DNA of 64,000 bases from Tenacibaculum sp. 190524A05c. Lineage in GTDB: Bacteria; Bacteroidota; Bacteroidia; Flavobacteriales; Flavobacteriaceae. The notes beneath the pieces are model-generated. The model was not told where the DNA came from. It saw only the letters and a program-made list of their open reading frames with translations, and did not search any database. A program made the position numbers and the translations under genes. Location of the stretch: positions 214,501 through 278,500 of the forward strand of contig NZ_OZ038523.1 in NCBI RefSeq assembly GCF_964036595.1, written 5' to 3'. This document shows positions 17,895 to 27,715 of this stretch, piece by piece (the stretch's first letter is position 1; every line of letters begins with the position of its first letter).

Positions 17895-18881
17895 ATGAAA
17901 TTCAGAATAGTAATAATATTTCTACTCTTAAGCGGTTCAATTTTAGCACAGTGCGACAATTTTAAAATGTTCGAACATTTCAAAATTGAAGATAAATATG
18001 ATACGGTAAACTATCATGTTTATGCACCTGGTGGATTGACAAGTAAGAAGAATATTCTATTTTTTATTCATGGTTCAAATTCAAGACCGTTTTATGAATT
18101 CTTTGAAAAAGATGGAAAAAAGTTTAGAGGAAGCAGTGTTCCTTTCAATCTAAAATCAATTCCAGATTCTTACGCTTTTGTAATAATATCCAAAAAAGGA
18201 GTTGTTTTTTGCCATGACGAGAAAAAAGAATTTGAACCTTCCGATGAATATTTTGATAATCTATCACTGAAATACAGAGCGCAGCAAGTTGATAGAGTAA
18301 TTCGAGATATTACTTTAAATCATCTCGTAAGTCCCAAAAAAGTAGTGGTAATTGGGCACTCAGAAGGAAGTGATGTCGTAGCTAAATTAGGTACGATAAA
18401 TAAACAAATTACTAATATTGGATTTTGGTCTGGCAGTGGAAATTCTCAATTATATGATTTTCCATTATTCATTAGAAAAGAAGTTTTAGCGGGAAAATTA
18501 ACAGAAGAAGAAGGATTAGAAGAGATAGAATCTTTGTTTAATAAGTATAAAGATATAATGAAAAACAAAGAAGATTTGACTAAATCTTGGTACGGACATC
18601 CATATAAACGATGGGCTAATTTTTCAGAGCCTCCAATTGAAAATTTATTACAAATATCAATTCCGTTATATGTGGCAATGGGAGCTAAAGACACTTCGGT
18701 GCCTGTAGAGTCTACATATTTAATTCCCGTTGAGTTTATTAGGAACAGTAAAGAGAACTTAACCTTTAAAGTATATCCGAATCTAGATCATAGTTTTAAT
18801 GAAAAATTAAAAGATGGAAGTATAAAAAGGAATTGGAACAAAGTATTCTCTGAGTTTATGGAATGGGTAAGCTTAAATTAA
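17895..18881 (+). CDS. Exported alpha/beta hydrolase
   Basis: A 328-residue periplasmic or secreted serine hydrolase: signal peptide (about 1-18, ending ILAQ), oxyanion strand ILFFIHGSNSRP, nucleophile elbow VIGHSEGSD (serine at about residue 155), candidate acid in GAKDTSVP and histidine in PNLDHSFNE. The topology suggests an esterase or peptidase-like hydrolase with unknown substrate. It begins 5 bases after the lipoprotein gene and should be cotranscribed with it, so it probably also responds to the two-component system. Confidence 0.78.
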   Translation: MKFRIVIIFLLLSGSILAQCDNFKMFEHFKIEDKYDTVNYHVYAPGGLTSKKNILFFIHGSNSRPFYEFFEKDGKKFRGSSVPFNLKSIPDSYAFVIISKKGVVFCHDEKKEFEPSDEYFDNLSLKYRAQQVDRVIRDITLNHLVSPKKVVVIGHSEGSDVVAKLGTINKQITNIGFWSGSGNSQLYDFPLFIRKEVLAGKLTEEEGLEEIESLFNKYKDIMKNKEDLTKSWYGHPYKRWANFSEPPIENLLQISIPLYVAMGAKDTSVPVESTYLIPVEFIRNSKENLTFKVYPNLDHSFNEKLKDGSIKRNWNKVFSEFMEWVSLN

Positions 18882-19095
18882 TTGCATATTGAAAGAATTC
18901 GATGTAAACTTCTAATAACGAAGTAGGTAAAAGTAGTTGTTGTTCTCAATTTGTTGTATATGAATACATTAAAAAACTGCTTTTTCTTGAACAATACATA
19001 AAAAAAGGATGTTGAAAATAGTGTTTTTTATGGTTTTCATAAAAAAAACATCGATTCATGATTGATTTCATAATAAATAAATGAATTAAATTTAC

Positions 19096-19103
19096 TATTT
19101 TTG
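19096..19103 (+). promoter_or_regulatory. Candidate -7 element of the E2 acyltransferase gene
   Basis: TATTTTTG matches TAnnTTTG and lies 26 bases before the ATG at 19130. Upstream, at about 19022-19050, an AT-rich inverted repeat (TGTTTTTTATG and CATAAAAAAAACA) of unknown role is present. Confidence 0.55.
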
Positions 19104-19129
19104 CACTGCAAAAGAAATCAATCAATATT

Positions 19130-20455
19130 ATGGCAAGATTTGAATTAAAACTTCCTAAAATGGGTGAGAGCGTTGCTGAAGCAACAATTACTTCTTGGAT
19201 TAAAGAGGTAGGAGATATGGTGGAAATGGATGATACCGTTGTGGAAGTTGCTACTGATAAAGTAGATAGTGAAGTACCTAGTGAAGTTGAAGGAAAACTT
19301 GTTGAGATTTTATTTGAAAAGGATGATGTTGTACAAGTTGGACAAACTATTGCTATTATAGAAACTGAAGGTGAAGGAGCCGAGGTAGTTGCTCAAGAAC
19401 CAGCAGCTGAGCCTGTAAAAGAATCTACAGAGGTTGCTGCTAAAGAAATAGAAAGCACTATTGAAGAAGTAAAAACTTCAGTTAATGGAATAGATACTTC
19501 GTCAAGTGATCGTTTTTATTCTCCATTGGTCAAGAGTATAGCTAAGACAGAAGGAATTTCTTTGGAAGAGCTAGAAGGGATTAATGGAACAGGAAAAGAA
19601 GGAAGAGTAACTAAAAGTGATATTTTATCATATTTAGAAAATAGAAGTAATCAGCCTAAACAAGCTGCTAGTAATAATTCGATTCAATTTGATATTGAAA
19701 AACCTAAGAAAGTGGAAGCTGCTCCAGCTCCAGTTTCAATTTCAGGTAAAGATGAGATTATTGAAATGAGCAGAATGGGGAAACTTATTTCTAAGCACAT
19801 GGTTGCTTCAGTTCAAACTTCAGCTCACGTACAATCATTTATCGAAATTGATGTTACAAATGTTGTAAACTGGAGAAATAAAGTTAAAAACGCATTCCAA
19901 CAGAGAGAAGGAGATAAGTTAACATTTACTCCAATCTTTATGCAAGCTGTTGCACAAACCATAAAGAAACATCCATTAATTAACATTTCAGTTGATGGTG
20001 ATAAAATCATCAAAAGAGGAAATATTAATTTAGGAATGGCTGCGGCATTACCTGATGGAAATTTAATTGTACCTGTAATTAAAAATGCAGATCAGTTAAG
20101 TTTAGTGGGAATGACAAAACAGGTGAACGACTTAGCGCAAAGATCTAGAGCTAATAAATTAAAGCCAGATGAGATTCAAGGAGGAACGTATACAGTAACT
20201 AACGTTGGTAGTTTTGGAAGTATTACTGGAACTCCAATTATCAATCAACCTCAAGTAGCTATTTTAGCTTTAGGAGCAATTGTTAAGAAACCAGCAGTTA
20301 TTGAAACTCCAGAAGGTGATTTAATCGGAATCCGTCACAAAATGATTGTATCTCATTCTTACGATCATAGAGTTGTGAATGGTGCCTTAGGAGGAATGTT
20401 TATTAAAACGTTTAAAGACATTATTGAAGCTTGGGATGTAAATCAAGATTTTTAA
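19130..20455 (+). CDS. Dihydrolipoamide acyltransferase (E2) of a 2-oxo acid dehydrogenase
   Basis: The 441-residue core subunit has an N-terminal lipoyl domain (1-78, lipoyl lysine in VATDKVDSEV, Lys44), an acidic/alanine linker, a peripheral subunit-binding domain (about 126-170) and the acyltransferase domain (about 210-441). The catalytic motif reads SYDHRVVNGALGG, with His413 present but asparagine (417) where most members have aspartate. The single lipoyl domain and overall pattern suggest a branched-chain type E2, though pyruvate cannot be excluded. No E1 gene is adjacent; the E3 gene lpdA at 54 kb is a possible partner. Confidence 0.9.
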   Translation: MARFELKLPKMGESVAEATITSWIKEVGDMVEMDDTVVEVATDKVDSEVPSEVEGKLVEILFEKDDVVQVGQTIAIIETEGEGAEVVAQEPAAEPVKESTEVAAKEIESTIEEVKTSVNGIDTSSSDRFYSPLVKSIAKTEGISLEELEGINGTGKEGRVTKSDILSYLENRSNQPKQAASNNSIQFDIEKPKKVEAAPAPVSISGKDEIIEMSRMGKLISKHMVASVQTSAHVQSFIEIDVTNVVNWRNKVKNAFQQREGDKLTFTPIFMQAVAQTIKKHPLINISVDGDKIIKRGNINLGMAAALPDGNLIVPVIKNADQLSLVGMTKQVNDLAQRSRANKLKPDEIQGGTYTVTNVGSFGSITGTPIINQPQVAILALGAIVKKPAVIETPEGDLIGIRHKMIVSHSYDHRVVNGALGGMFIKTFKDIIEAWDVNQDF

Positions 20456-20481
20456 TATAAAAGATGATATTATTATAAAAG

Positions 20482-20509
20482 GCTCAAGAATTTCTTGAGC
20501 TTTTTGTTT
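20482..20509 (+). terminator. Terminator after the E2 gene
   Basis: Stem GCTCAAGAA (20482-20490) pairs with TTCTTGAGC (20492-20500), followed by TTTTTGTTT. Confidence 0.8.
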
Positions 20510-20513
20510 ATCA

Positions 20514-20521
20514 TATATTTG
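20514..20521 (+). promoter_or_regulatory. Candidate -7 element of the gene at 20547
   Basis: TATATTTG matches TAnnTTTG, 25 bases before the ATG. Confidence 0.6.
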
Positions 20522-20546
20522 CACAAATTTTTAAAATCAACAAAAA

Positions 20547-21278
20547 ATGAAAAAAATAGCAATTGCTTTATTATTGTTAGTATCAACAATAACTTTTGGA
20601 CAAGAAAAAGTTTTATTAAGACTTAACTATAAAAAAGGAGATAAGTACCAAACTCATATGAAAATGAAACAAGATATGGGAGTTATGGTTATGGATATGG
20701 AAATGACGATGGAGATGTTTGTTGAAGCTGTGAAAGACAAGAAATATGATCTAAAAAATAATTTTACTTTCTTTTCTACTGTTATGGAACAAGGTGGAGA
20801 AAAAATGGTCTATAATTCAAAAATGAAAGATGAAGAGCTAAGTGGTGAAGCTAAAAAAATGGCTAGTACTATGAAACCTTTATTAGAAACAACTATCTTT
20901 TTAAATATGGATGATTTAGGAAATAGTAAACTCATAAAATTGGTTCCTGAAGTAGCTGGTGTTACTCAATTAAAAGATCAAATGAGTTCAGTCCAATATC
21001 CAAAGGAACAAGTATCTGTAGGTTCAACATGGGTAAATGTTCAAAAGACTAATAATATTGGAATGGAAATGACATATACAGTTACTGAGATTACAAAAGA
21101 TTACGTTTTAGCTGATATTACAGGGAAGGTAAGTTTAATGCCAGGAGCGAAAATTGGAGGAAAGTTAAAAATTGATCGAACAACTGGAATTCCAAGTTAT
21201 ATGAATATGAAATTGGAAGCGGAGATGATGGGAGTTACAATGAAAATGGATTCTGAAGTTAACATGAAGAAAATATAA
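20547..21278 (+). CDS. Exported DUF6263-like protein, methionine-rich
   Basis: A 243-residue protein with a signal peptide (about 1-18, ending TFGQ). The mature part is rich in methionine and alternates short amphipathic strands (LRLNYKKGDKYQTHMKMKQ, EMTYTVTEITKDYVLADITG, KLKIDRTTGIPSYMNMKLEAE), consistent with a beta-rich LolA/DUF6263-type lipid- or ligand-binding fold. The specific role is unknown. It is a single gene between two terminators. Confidence 0.7.
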   Translation: MKKIAIALLLLVSTITFGQEKVLLRLNYKKGDKYQTHMKMKQDMGVMVMDMEMTMEMFVEAVKDKKYDLKNNFTFFSTVMEQGGEKMVYNSKMKDEELSGEAKKMASTMKPLLETTIFLNMDDLGNSKLIKLVPEVAGVTQLKDQMSSVQYPKEQVSVGSTWVNVQKTNNIGMEMTYTVTEITKDYVLADITGKVSLMPGAKIGGKLKIDRTTGIPSYMNMKLEAEMMGVTMKMDSEVNMKKI

Positions 21279-21295
21279 ATAATAAGTGTTGTAAT

Positions 21296-21328
21296 AAAAA
21301 AGACCCAGAACTATTCTGGGTCTTTTTT
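21296..21328. terminator. Bidirectional terminator between convergent genes
   Basis: GACCCAGAA (21302-21310) pairs with TTCTGGGTC (21314-21322), flanked by A and T runs on both sides, so it serves both the gene ending at 21278 and the one ending at 21327. Confidence 0.85.
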
Positions 21329-22211
21329 ATTTATAAATATGATGTAAAGCTTTTTTCAAATCTTCAAATTCAAAATTGTAGTGTTGTTCTACTTTTTTAG
21401 ATGAAACTCTACTTCCGGCTAATACAATAACTGCAAGTTCACCTAAAACAGTTTTTAATACAAATCCAGGAACATTAATAGGCGTAACTAGTTTCTTAAG
21501 TACTTGTCCTAAGGTTTTGGTAAAGGATGAGTTGGTTTGATGATTTGGTGCAACACCATTATAAATTCCCTTAAAGTTTTCATCTTCTACAGCCTTAACA
21601 TATAAATTACATAAATCTTCAATATGAATCCAAGGAACATATTGTTTACCATTTCCTAAAGCTGATAAAAATAGGGGAGTGTTCATTTTTTGTAATGCTC
21701 CACCATCTTTACTTAGTACAACTCCCGTTCGTAAAATTGTAACTGGAACATTGTTGTTTTGGAATTGATGCGCTGCATTTTCCCATTCAATGCAAATTTT
21801 TGCAATAAAATCATTTGCTGGTTCATCTTCTTCAGAGTAAACTTTTTCGGATGTTATAGCTCCATAATATCCAATTCCCGAAGAACTAATAAATCCTTTT
21901 AAAGGCACGTTTAATTCTTTAACTTTTGAATATAGAAGATTCGCTGACTCAACGCGACTATTGATTAATTCTACTTTTCTCGATTTTGTCCATTTTTTAT
22001 CCGCTATTCCTGCACCTGCTAAATGAATAATATAATCGAGATTCTCAAAGGCGTTATCGTCAATAAAACTTTCTTTAATATCCCATTTAAAATGATTTTC
22101 CTTTCTAGGATTTCTAGTCAAAATTTGTACTTGATGATTCTTTTGTATTAGTTTTTTTTCTAGAACTTTTCCAATCAATCCTGTACCTCCAGTTAGTAAG
22201 ATTTTTGCCAT
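21327..22211 (-). CDS. TIGR01777-type NAD(P)-dependent epimerase/dehydratase-like protein
   Basis: A 294-residue extended SDR protein. The dinucleotide fold reads ILLTGGTGLIGKVL at the N-terminus; SSSGIGYYG provides the serine and tyrosine of the SDR region, and TILRTGVVLSKDGG and the C-terminal VPGFVLKTVLGELA block fit the family that includes E. coli YfcH. The substrate is unknown; the old name cell-division inhibitor has weak support. It shares a terminator with the preceding convergent gene. Confidence 0.85.
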   Translation of the reverse strand: MAKILLTGGTGLIGKVLEKKLIQKNHQVQILTRNPRKENHFKWDIKESFIDDNAFENLDYIIHLAGAGIADKKWTKSRKVELINSRVESANLLYSKVKELNVPLKGFISSSGIGYYGAITSEKVYSEEDEPANDFIAKICIEWENAAHQFQNNNVPVTILRTGVVLSKDGGALQKMNTPLFLSALGNGKQYVPWIHIEDLCNLYVKAVEDENFKGIYNGVAPNHQTNSSFTKTLGQVLKKLVTPINVPGFVLKTVLGELAVIVLAGSRVSSKKVEQHYNFEFEDLKKALHHIYK

Positions 22212-22224
22212 ACTATAAAAATAA

Positions 22225-22256
22225 AAAAACCGTGATGAAATAGCATCACGGTTTTT
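22225..22256 (-). terminator. Terminator of the zinc metalloprotease gene
   Basis: AAAAACCGTGATG (22225-22237) pairs with CATCACGGTTTTT (22244-22256), giving a 13-base-pair stem with a 6-base loop and terminal T run on the minus strand. Confidence 0.85.
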
Positions 22257-22278
22257 AAAGTATTTATGTTAAAAAAGC

Positions 22279-24885
22279 TTATTTCACGTCTTTTAAAGTA
22301 TTCGTGATTAAAGTTTTTAGTTGGTTTTTATGTGCTTTAGTAATTACATCTCCCGTTCCATTACTAACCCAAGATTTAATTCTTTTTAAGTTATATAAAG
22401 CCATGGCTTTAGAAGCATTAGTAAATCGAGATTTTCTCTTACCATTAACCATATTTAAAAGCATTTTAGTGTACTCTGTTTGTAGGTTTTGACGGAAAGA
22501 ATTCACCGAGCTATAGATGTCATTTTTGAAAATTGCATTATTCAAATCTGTCATAAACTCAGATAATTTGTACTTATTACCATATAATTCTGAATCAGAA
22601 ATTCTTTGTAATGTATTTGGATGTAGAATATGAGCTAAAACTCTTCTTTGATATCCTAACACTTGAGCATGTATTTTAGGGTCTTCAGGTCCACCAAAGA
22701 AATTATACCCTCTTCTTTGTCTTGCTAAATAATTATATAAATCTCTTGGTGCTTTGAAAGCATTTGGAGCAAAGATATAAGTCTTTAAAGCATTCATTGC
22801 TCTTTTTTGATCAGCATAACTTACAGGAGTATAAGGTTGAGTTTCTCCTTGTTGACCTTGCATAGCTCTATCTACGTAAACTCCACCAACGAATCTAGAA
22901 ATCACATCACCAGCTCTTGCTGCTTGTCCGTTTAAAATGTAGTATGCTGTGCGCATTTCCTCGTAAGACTCACCTGGTTTAGACATTCCTGATTTCAGTT
23001 TTCTAATCATGTTATTAGCCAACTTAATTCTGTCTATAGAATATGCAATTTGATCATTAGATAAATCACCTGTCATTACTCGTGGATCAATTGCTTTTCC
23101 TGGTGATCTCATATCATCTGCATCATTACCAAATATTAATTCTGGTTTTGTTGATTGAGCTAATAGTGCATCCATTTCAGTTTGATTTTTAAATGGAGTG
23201 TAACCGAATTGAATCGCCCAAATATCATATGGTCCAACAGCCATATCGTAGTATTGACCTTGCTTAGTTCTATCTAAAGTTAAGTTGATAGCTGCATAGT
23301 CCATAACAGAACCTGTTAAACACTTACCTTCAATGAAATTTGCATCTGCAAGTTGAGCAGGACTAAATAATTGACTGGCTTTCATGTTATGATTTAAACC
23401 TAAAGTATGACCTACTTCATGCATGATCAAAGATTTCATTGCTTCTTTTTTCATTCCTTCCATCTCCATGTCAGAAGCTCCAGTTGCAGCTAAAACCGCT
23501 TTACCAAACATTGTGTTTTCATGCATTAAATGTCCTGCAGAACAATACATGTGATTATCTTTATTATGAAATGCATGCTTTCTTGCTTCTTCTTCATTAT
23601 CAAAGCTAGAAATGCTACTAAATATATTATCTAATCGTACACGATTTGTAAAGTGTACATATTCTAACATAATATCTGCACCTAAAATTTCTCCTGTTCT
23701 AGGATTAACAAAACTTGGTCCATAACCACCAAAAGGAGGATTTGGAGAAGAAGTCCAACGTAATACATTATAACGAACGTCTCCAGCATCCCAGTCTGCA
23801 TCATCTGGTTGAACTTTAACAACCATTGCATTTTTAAATCCAGCTTTTTCAAAAGCTTCATTCCAAGCTAAAACTCCTTCTGTAATGGTTTGTCTCCATT
23901 CTAATGGAGTAGAGTTTTCAATCCACCATGTAATTGGTGTAACTGGCTCTGAAACCGCAGCATTTGGATCTTTTTTTACTAGTTTCCATCTGTGTACTAA
24001 ATCTCTGTAATTAATAGTTTCAGTACTCGTCATGTCATTTACTTGAGTAGTAAAGAATCCTACTCTTGGATCATCAAAACGAACTTCATAACCATCTTCT
24101 GGCATACTCATAAACGTATGGAATACTTTAATAGAAACGTATCTTCCATCTTTAATTGCTCGAGACCCTCCATTTAAAACAGTTGGATTGTTGTATACAT
24201 ATTCTGTTTTAATGTTAGTGTTTTCAGGGTAATTTTTGATTGAATTTATCTTAGATTTATTCTTGTCAAAACGACCTAATTTGAAAGAAAATGGAGATCT
24301 TCCTGGAAAACTTGGTTGCTTAACTCTTGTTAATGCTTCAGATAAAAATAAACCATTAGCATTAATTAAATATTCACCTTTTTCATCGTCTGAAGCTAAA
24401 ACCTTAGAGCTTTCAATAATAGCGTCACTTGTGTTCGCTTCAGAAGATTTAGATATAGCATTGTCTTTATCGAAATAGAAAGATGTATTTGGAGCTACAA
24501 ATTCGATTTTATTGAAATGTTTTTTAATGTGAAAAACAGTTGCTCCTCTATATGATCCTCTAAACGCATTTGCTTCTGTTACACCATCTGCAATTTGAGA
24601 GAAGTAAATAAAATCTTTATTTAATTGATCTTTTTTTACTAATAACTTAACATCACCAGTTATAGAATCTTGGTAAATTGTAAAAAGCCCTTCAATTTTA
24701 TTACTCTTTTTAGTTAAACTAGCAATAGTCTTTTTAGGCTTTTCCTTCTTTTTAGGCATTTCAGTTTTTGCCTTAGAATCTTTATCTTTTTTCTTCTTTC
24801 TTCTTTGCGCATTAATATCAGTAACACTAATCAAGAAAAGCGCTAAAAATGCAGTTAAGACCAGTCTTGGTCGTTTTGTAAACAT
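22279..24885 (-). CDS. Exported zinc-dependent metalloprotease (DUF5117/DUF4953 type)
   Basis: An 868-residue protein with a signal peptide (about 1-26), a lysine-rich stretch (27-55), the DUF5118/DUF5117 beta-rich half (about 60-400), and a metzincin-like catalytic region with the zinc motif MHEVGHTLGLNH (about 490-501), consistent with HExxHxxGxxH. The C-terminal third is helical. Members of this family are common in Bacteroidota and are exported; natural substrates are not known. It is monocistronic with its own terminator. Confidence 0.9.
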   Translation of the reverse strand: MFTKRPRLVLTAFLALFLISVTDINAQRRKKKKDKDSKAKTEMPKKKEKPKKTIASLTKKSNKIEGLFTIYQDSITGDVKLLVKKDQLNKDFIYFSQIADGVTEANAFRGSYRGATVFHIKKHFNKIEFVAPNTSFYFDKDNAISKSSEANTSDAIIESSKVLASDDEKGEYLINANGLFLSEALTRVKQPSFPGRSPFSFKLGRFDKNKSKINSIKNYPENTNIKTEYVYNNPTVLNGGSRAIKDGRYVSIKVFHTFMSMPEDGYEVRFDDPRVGFFTTQVNDMTSTETINYRDLVHRWKLVKKDPNAAVSEPVTPITWWIENSTPLEWRQTITEGVLAWNEAFEKAGFKNAMVVKVQPDDADWDAGDVRYNVLRWTSSPNPPFGGYGPSFVNPRTGEILGADIMLEYVHFTNRVRLDNIFSSISSFDNEEEARKHAFHNKDNHMYCSAGHLMHENTMFGKAVLAATGASDMEMEGMKKEAMKSLIMHEVGHTLGLNHNMKASQLFSPAQLADANFIEGKCLTGSVMDYAAINLTLDRTKQGQYYDMAVGPYDIWAIQFGYTPFKNQTEMDALLAQSTKPELIFGNDADDMRSPGKAIDPRVMTGDLSNDQIAYSIDRIKLANNMIRKLKSGMSKPGESYEEMRTAYYILNGQAARAGDVISRFVGGVYVDRAMQGQQGETQPYTPVSYADQKRAMNALKTYIFAPNAFKAPRDLYNYLARQRRGYNFFGGPEDPKIHAQVLGYQRRVLAHILHPNTLQRISDSELYGNKYKLSEFMTDLNNAIFKNDIYSSVNSFRQNLQTEYTKMLLNMVNGKRKSRFTNASKAMALYNLKRIKSWVSNGTGDVITKAHKNQLKTLITNTLKDVK

Positions 24886-24971
24886 GTTAAATGGTTTTAA
24901 ATAATATTTAATAAAATGTGAAGTTATTATTATTTTACCATGAAAAATGTTAATGATTTTATAAATAAATG

Positions 24972-25547
24972 CTAAGGTCTTTGCTTTTTGTTATTCCTAC
25001 AAAGCTGAATAATTTCTTCAATTCTTTTTAGTCTGGTAGATTCTCTTTTAGCACTATGGAGCCAATACAAGTAATTTTTTCTGTAGGAAGGAGCAAAGTT
25101 ATTGTAATTTTCAAAAGCTTCAGGATTTTGGTCAAATACAAGTTTTAAATCCTCTGGAATAATTAGATTTTCAACATTATCTAAATCTGTCCAAGAACCA
25201 TTTTCTTTAGCTATTTGAATTGATTTTAATCCACTTTCTTGCATTAAGTTTTTTGCTGATAATTCATCAATGTAGGATTTGTTTAGTTTACTCCACACAC
25301 TTTTCGGTCTCCTTGGACAAAAATATTGTTGTCTTTTTCCGTTTCCTAAGCTTTTAACTGTTGAGTCAATCCAACCAAAACATAATGCAACTTTTACAGC
25401 TTCTTCCCAAGTCATTGAAGGAATGGTCATTTCTTTTTTATAAAAAATTAAATAAACCCCGTCATACTTATCGTGATTGGAAATCAACCAATCATACCAT
25501 TCAACATCTCGTTCAAAATATAAAGTAGGTTTAGTTGTTAAGCGCAT
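24972..25547 (-). CDS. YdeI/OmpD-associated family protein
   Basis: A 191-residue cytoplasmic protein. The family pattern is clear: LYFERDVEWYDWLISNH near the N-terminus, WEEAVKVALCFGWIDS (about 46-61), the RRPKSVWSKLNK segment and the C-terminal SYRKNYLYWLHSAKRESTRLKRIEE helix. Members have been linked to bacteriocin tolerance, but the biochemical role is not established. The start overlaps the upstream M23 peptidase gene by 17 bases, so it ends the M28-M23-YdeI operon. Confidence 0.85.
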   Translation of the reverse strand: MRLTTKPTLYFERDVEWYDWLISNHDKYDGVYLIFYKKEMTIPSMTWEEAVKVALCFGWIDSTVKSLGNGKRQQYFCPRRPKSVWSKLNKSYIDELSAKNLMQESGLKSIQIAKENGSWTDLDNVENLIIPEDLKLVFDQNPEAFENYNNFAPSYRKNYLYWLHSAKRESTRLKRIEEIIQLCRNNKKQRP

Positions 25548-26319
25548 ATTTTCCTTTTACATATTTTCTTGAAGGAATTGAATCTAATATATATGGAATA
25601 GAGGCAAAACCTTTTTTGGTAATTTTAAATACACCAAAATGTAAGTGAGGTTCAGTACTATATCCAGTATTTCCTGAATATCCAATAGGTTGATTTTTTT
25701 TTACTGAATCTCCTTTTTTAACCAGAACTCCATCTTTTTTTAAATGGACATATTGAGTATAAAGACCATCTTCATGATAAAGAAGTATGTAATTTCCGTC
25801 GTTTTTAAACTTTTTGCTTCTGCCTCCTTTATTCGAATCCTTTTTTAATCCTACAACAACGCCATCTCTCATAGCACAAATAGTTTGGCCAACATTCATT
25901 CTAAAATCAATTGCATATCGAGATAAGCCTTTATGTGTAAAATTTGTGTTATTTCCTTGAATAATTTTATAACGTTTCCCTTTTAAAAAAGGCAAGGCGT
26001 AGTTATACAAGGTGTCGTATTTTTTTATAAAATATGATGTTCCATATTTTATACTGAATTTATAATTCTTTAAAATGGATATCGTATCCATTTCAGTAAG
26101 AGTTAAAACAAGTTTCTTTTCGTAAGCTTTAATATCTGAGGTGTAAACCTCTTTTGTTGTTGTGTTTAATATTTTTAAATGAGTAGGGCATCCTAAAGTA
26201 TTATGAGCATATACTGCAGTTTGCACCTTATCTTGTTTAAATGATATGTATCTCGGTTTGTCCTGGGCAATCGCAAAGGAAATACTGAGTAAAGCAATAA
26301 GTAAAAACACAAATCGCAT
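25531..26319 (-). CDS. Exported M23 (LytM-type) peptidase
   Basis: A 262-residue protein with a signal peptide (about 1-18, SFAIAQ). The peptidase domain occupies about 125-250 and shows the zinc-site pattern HKGLSRYAIDF, AMRDGVVVGLK, TQYVHLK and the final HLHFGVF. Both terminal metal-binding elements are intact, so it is predicted to be an active peptidoglycan endopeptidase or a peptide-cleaving relative. It starts directly after the stop of the M28 peptidase gene and overlaps the YdeI-like gene. Confidence 0.86.
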   Translation of the reverse strand: MRFVFLLIALLSISFAIAQDKPRYISFKQDKVQTAVYAHNTLGCPTHLKILNTTTKEVYTSDIKAYEKKLVLTLTEMDTISILKNYKFSIKYGTSYFIKKYDTLYNYALPFLKGKRYKIIQGNNTNFTHKGLSRYAIDFRMNVGQTICAMRDGVVVGLKKDSNKGGRSKKFKNDGNYILLYHEDGLYTQYVHLKKDGVLVKKGDSVKKNQPIGYSGNTGYSTEPHLHFGVFKITKKGFASIPYILDSIPSRKYVKGKYALNN

Positions 26320-27654
26320 TTAACGTATTATTCTTGAAGGAAAACTTACGATACTTTCATGACCATTTGGTCCAACAGCACTTACTCCAAAGAAAAAATT
26401 GTCAATAACAATTCCTTCAAGCTTAGCCTCCGTAACATTTTCTACGTATTTAAAATTATCCCAAGTAGGGGAAGTAGTGTCGCGCCAATATATTTTGTAA
26501 CCTTTTGCACCATCAACTTTATTCCATGAAAATTTCGCTGAAGCTTCTACAATTCCTCCTATACCAACGTTTTTTGGAGATAAAGGAGCAGACGCAATAC
26601 TCGCAAGATTGATGGCGTTTACAGCAGTTAATTTTTTTGCATAACCAAAATTCACGAACTTAAGTTTATCACCATACTCAATTCCATTTTCAGTTCGAAT
26701 ATCTTGATGTTGTTGCGTGTAATTTTCATGAGCTTCCATAATTCTAATTCCAGCAAATCCTGCATCATTAAATGGTCTATGATGTCCTCCACGGCCAAAA
26801 CGATCTAATCTGTAAATCATTTTAGGATTCATTTCAGGCATATATGTTTTTGTTGTTTTATAGATATATCGAGCTAATTGTCTTGAAATTCCATCTACTT
26901 CGCCACCATAAAATCTACGAGCTCTTCTTTGTCTTTCTGTTTCGGTAGGTGGAGTTGGTTCAGAGAAAATTCGAAATGTACGGTTATCAATTACACCATC
27001 TACACCAGTAATATTTCCAATCATATCATTGTTCATAATACCAATAATATCCCAACCTTTTTCTTTCGCATAATTTGCTAATCCTTTTCCTCCGAATAAT
27101 CCTTGTTCCTCTCCAGATAAGCCAACATAAATTATGCTGTTTTCAAATTTATATTTACTTAAAACTCTTGCTGCTTCCAATGCTCCTGCCATACCAGTAG
27201 CATTATCGTTAGCTCCAGGAGCATCATCAGTATAATTGTTAGGGTCTGAAATTCTTGAGTCAATATCACCACTCATAGCCACGAAACTATTTGGATTTCT
27301 AGTTCCACGTTGAATTGCAACTACATTTACAACCCAAACATCTTTCGTAATTCTTTTATTTGTTCCTTTTTTCACTAAATCTCTCTGGTAGAATACTTCC
27401 AAGCAATTATTACAATCCTTAGATATTTTTTCGAATTCTTTCTTTATCCATCTTCTTGCAGCTCCAATTCCTCTAGTTTCAGATATAGTGTCACTCAACG
27501 TATGTCTTGTTCCGAAGTTCGCAAGTTTAGTAATGTCTTTTTCAATTCTTTCAGCAGAAACAGCATTTACGATATCGTAAATTTTAGGATCTGTTTGACT
27601 ATAACTGATATAGGCAAAGGATAATAAGAATATGATTAATGTAGCTCGTTTCAT
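26320..27654 (-). CDS. Exported M28-family aminopeptidase with C-terminal fibronectin III domain
   Basis: A 444-residue protein: signal peptide (about 1-19), M28 zinc peptidase domain (about 75-350) and a Fn3-like domain (about 355-444, WNKVDGAKGYKIYWRD). Metal ligands are visible in APGANDNATG, SGEEQGLFGG and NNDMIGN, and a histidine in MEAHENYTQQH. It should release N-terminal amino acids from extracellular peptides. It leads the M28-M23-YdeI operon. Confidence 0.88.
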   Translation of the reverse strand: MKRATLIIFLLSFAYISYSQTDPKIYDIVNAVSAERIEKDITKLANFGTRHTLSDTISETRGIGAARRWIKKEFEKISKDCNNCLEVFYQRDLVKKGTNKRITKDVWVVNVVAIQRGTRNPNSFVAMSGDIDSRISDPNNYTDDAPGANDNATGMAGALEAARVLSKYKFENSIIYVGLSGEEQGLFGGKGLANYAKEKGWDIIGIMNNDMIGNITGVDGVIDNRTFRIFSEPTPPTETERQRRARRFYGGEVDGISRQLARYIYKTTKTYMPEMNPKMIYRLDRFGRGGHHRPFNDAGFAGIRIMEAHENYTQQHQDIRTENGIEYGDKLKFVNFGYAKKLTAVNAINLASIASAPLSPKNVGIGGIVEASAKFSWNKVDGAKGYKIYWRDTTSPTWDNFKYVENVTEAKLEGIVIDNFFFGVSAVGPNGHESIVSFPSRIIR

Positions 27655-27715
27655 AAAGTGATAATTTGGTTTATGGTCTTTGGACGTAAGAAGTGATTAA
27701 ACATTTCAAAAAGGA

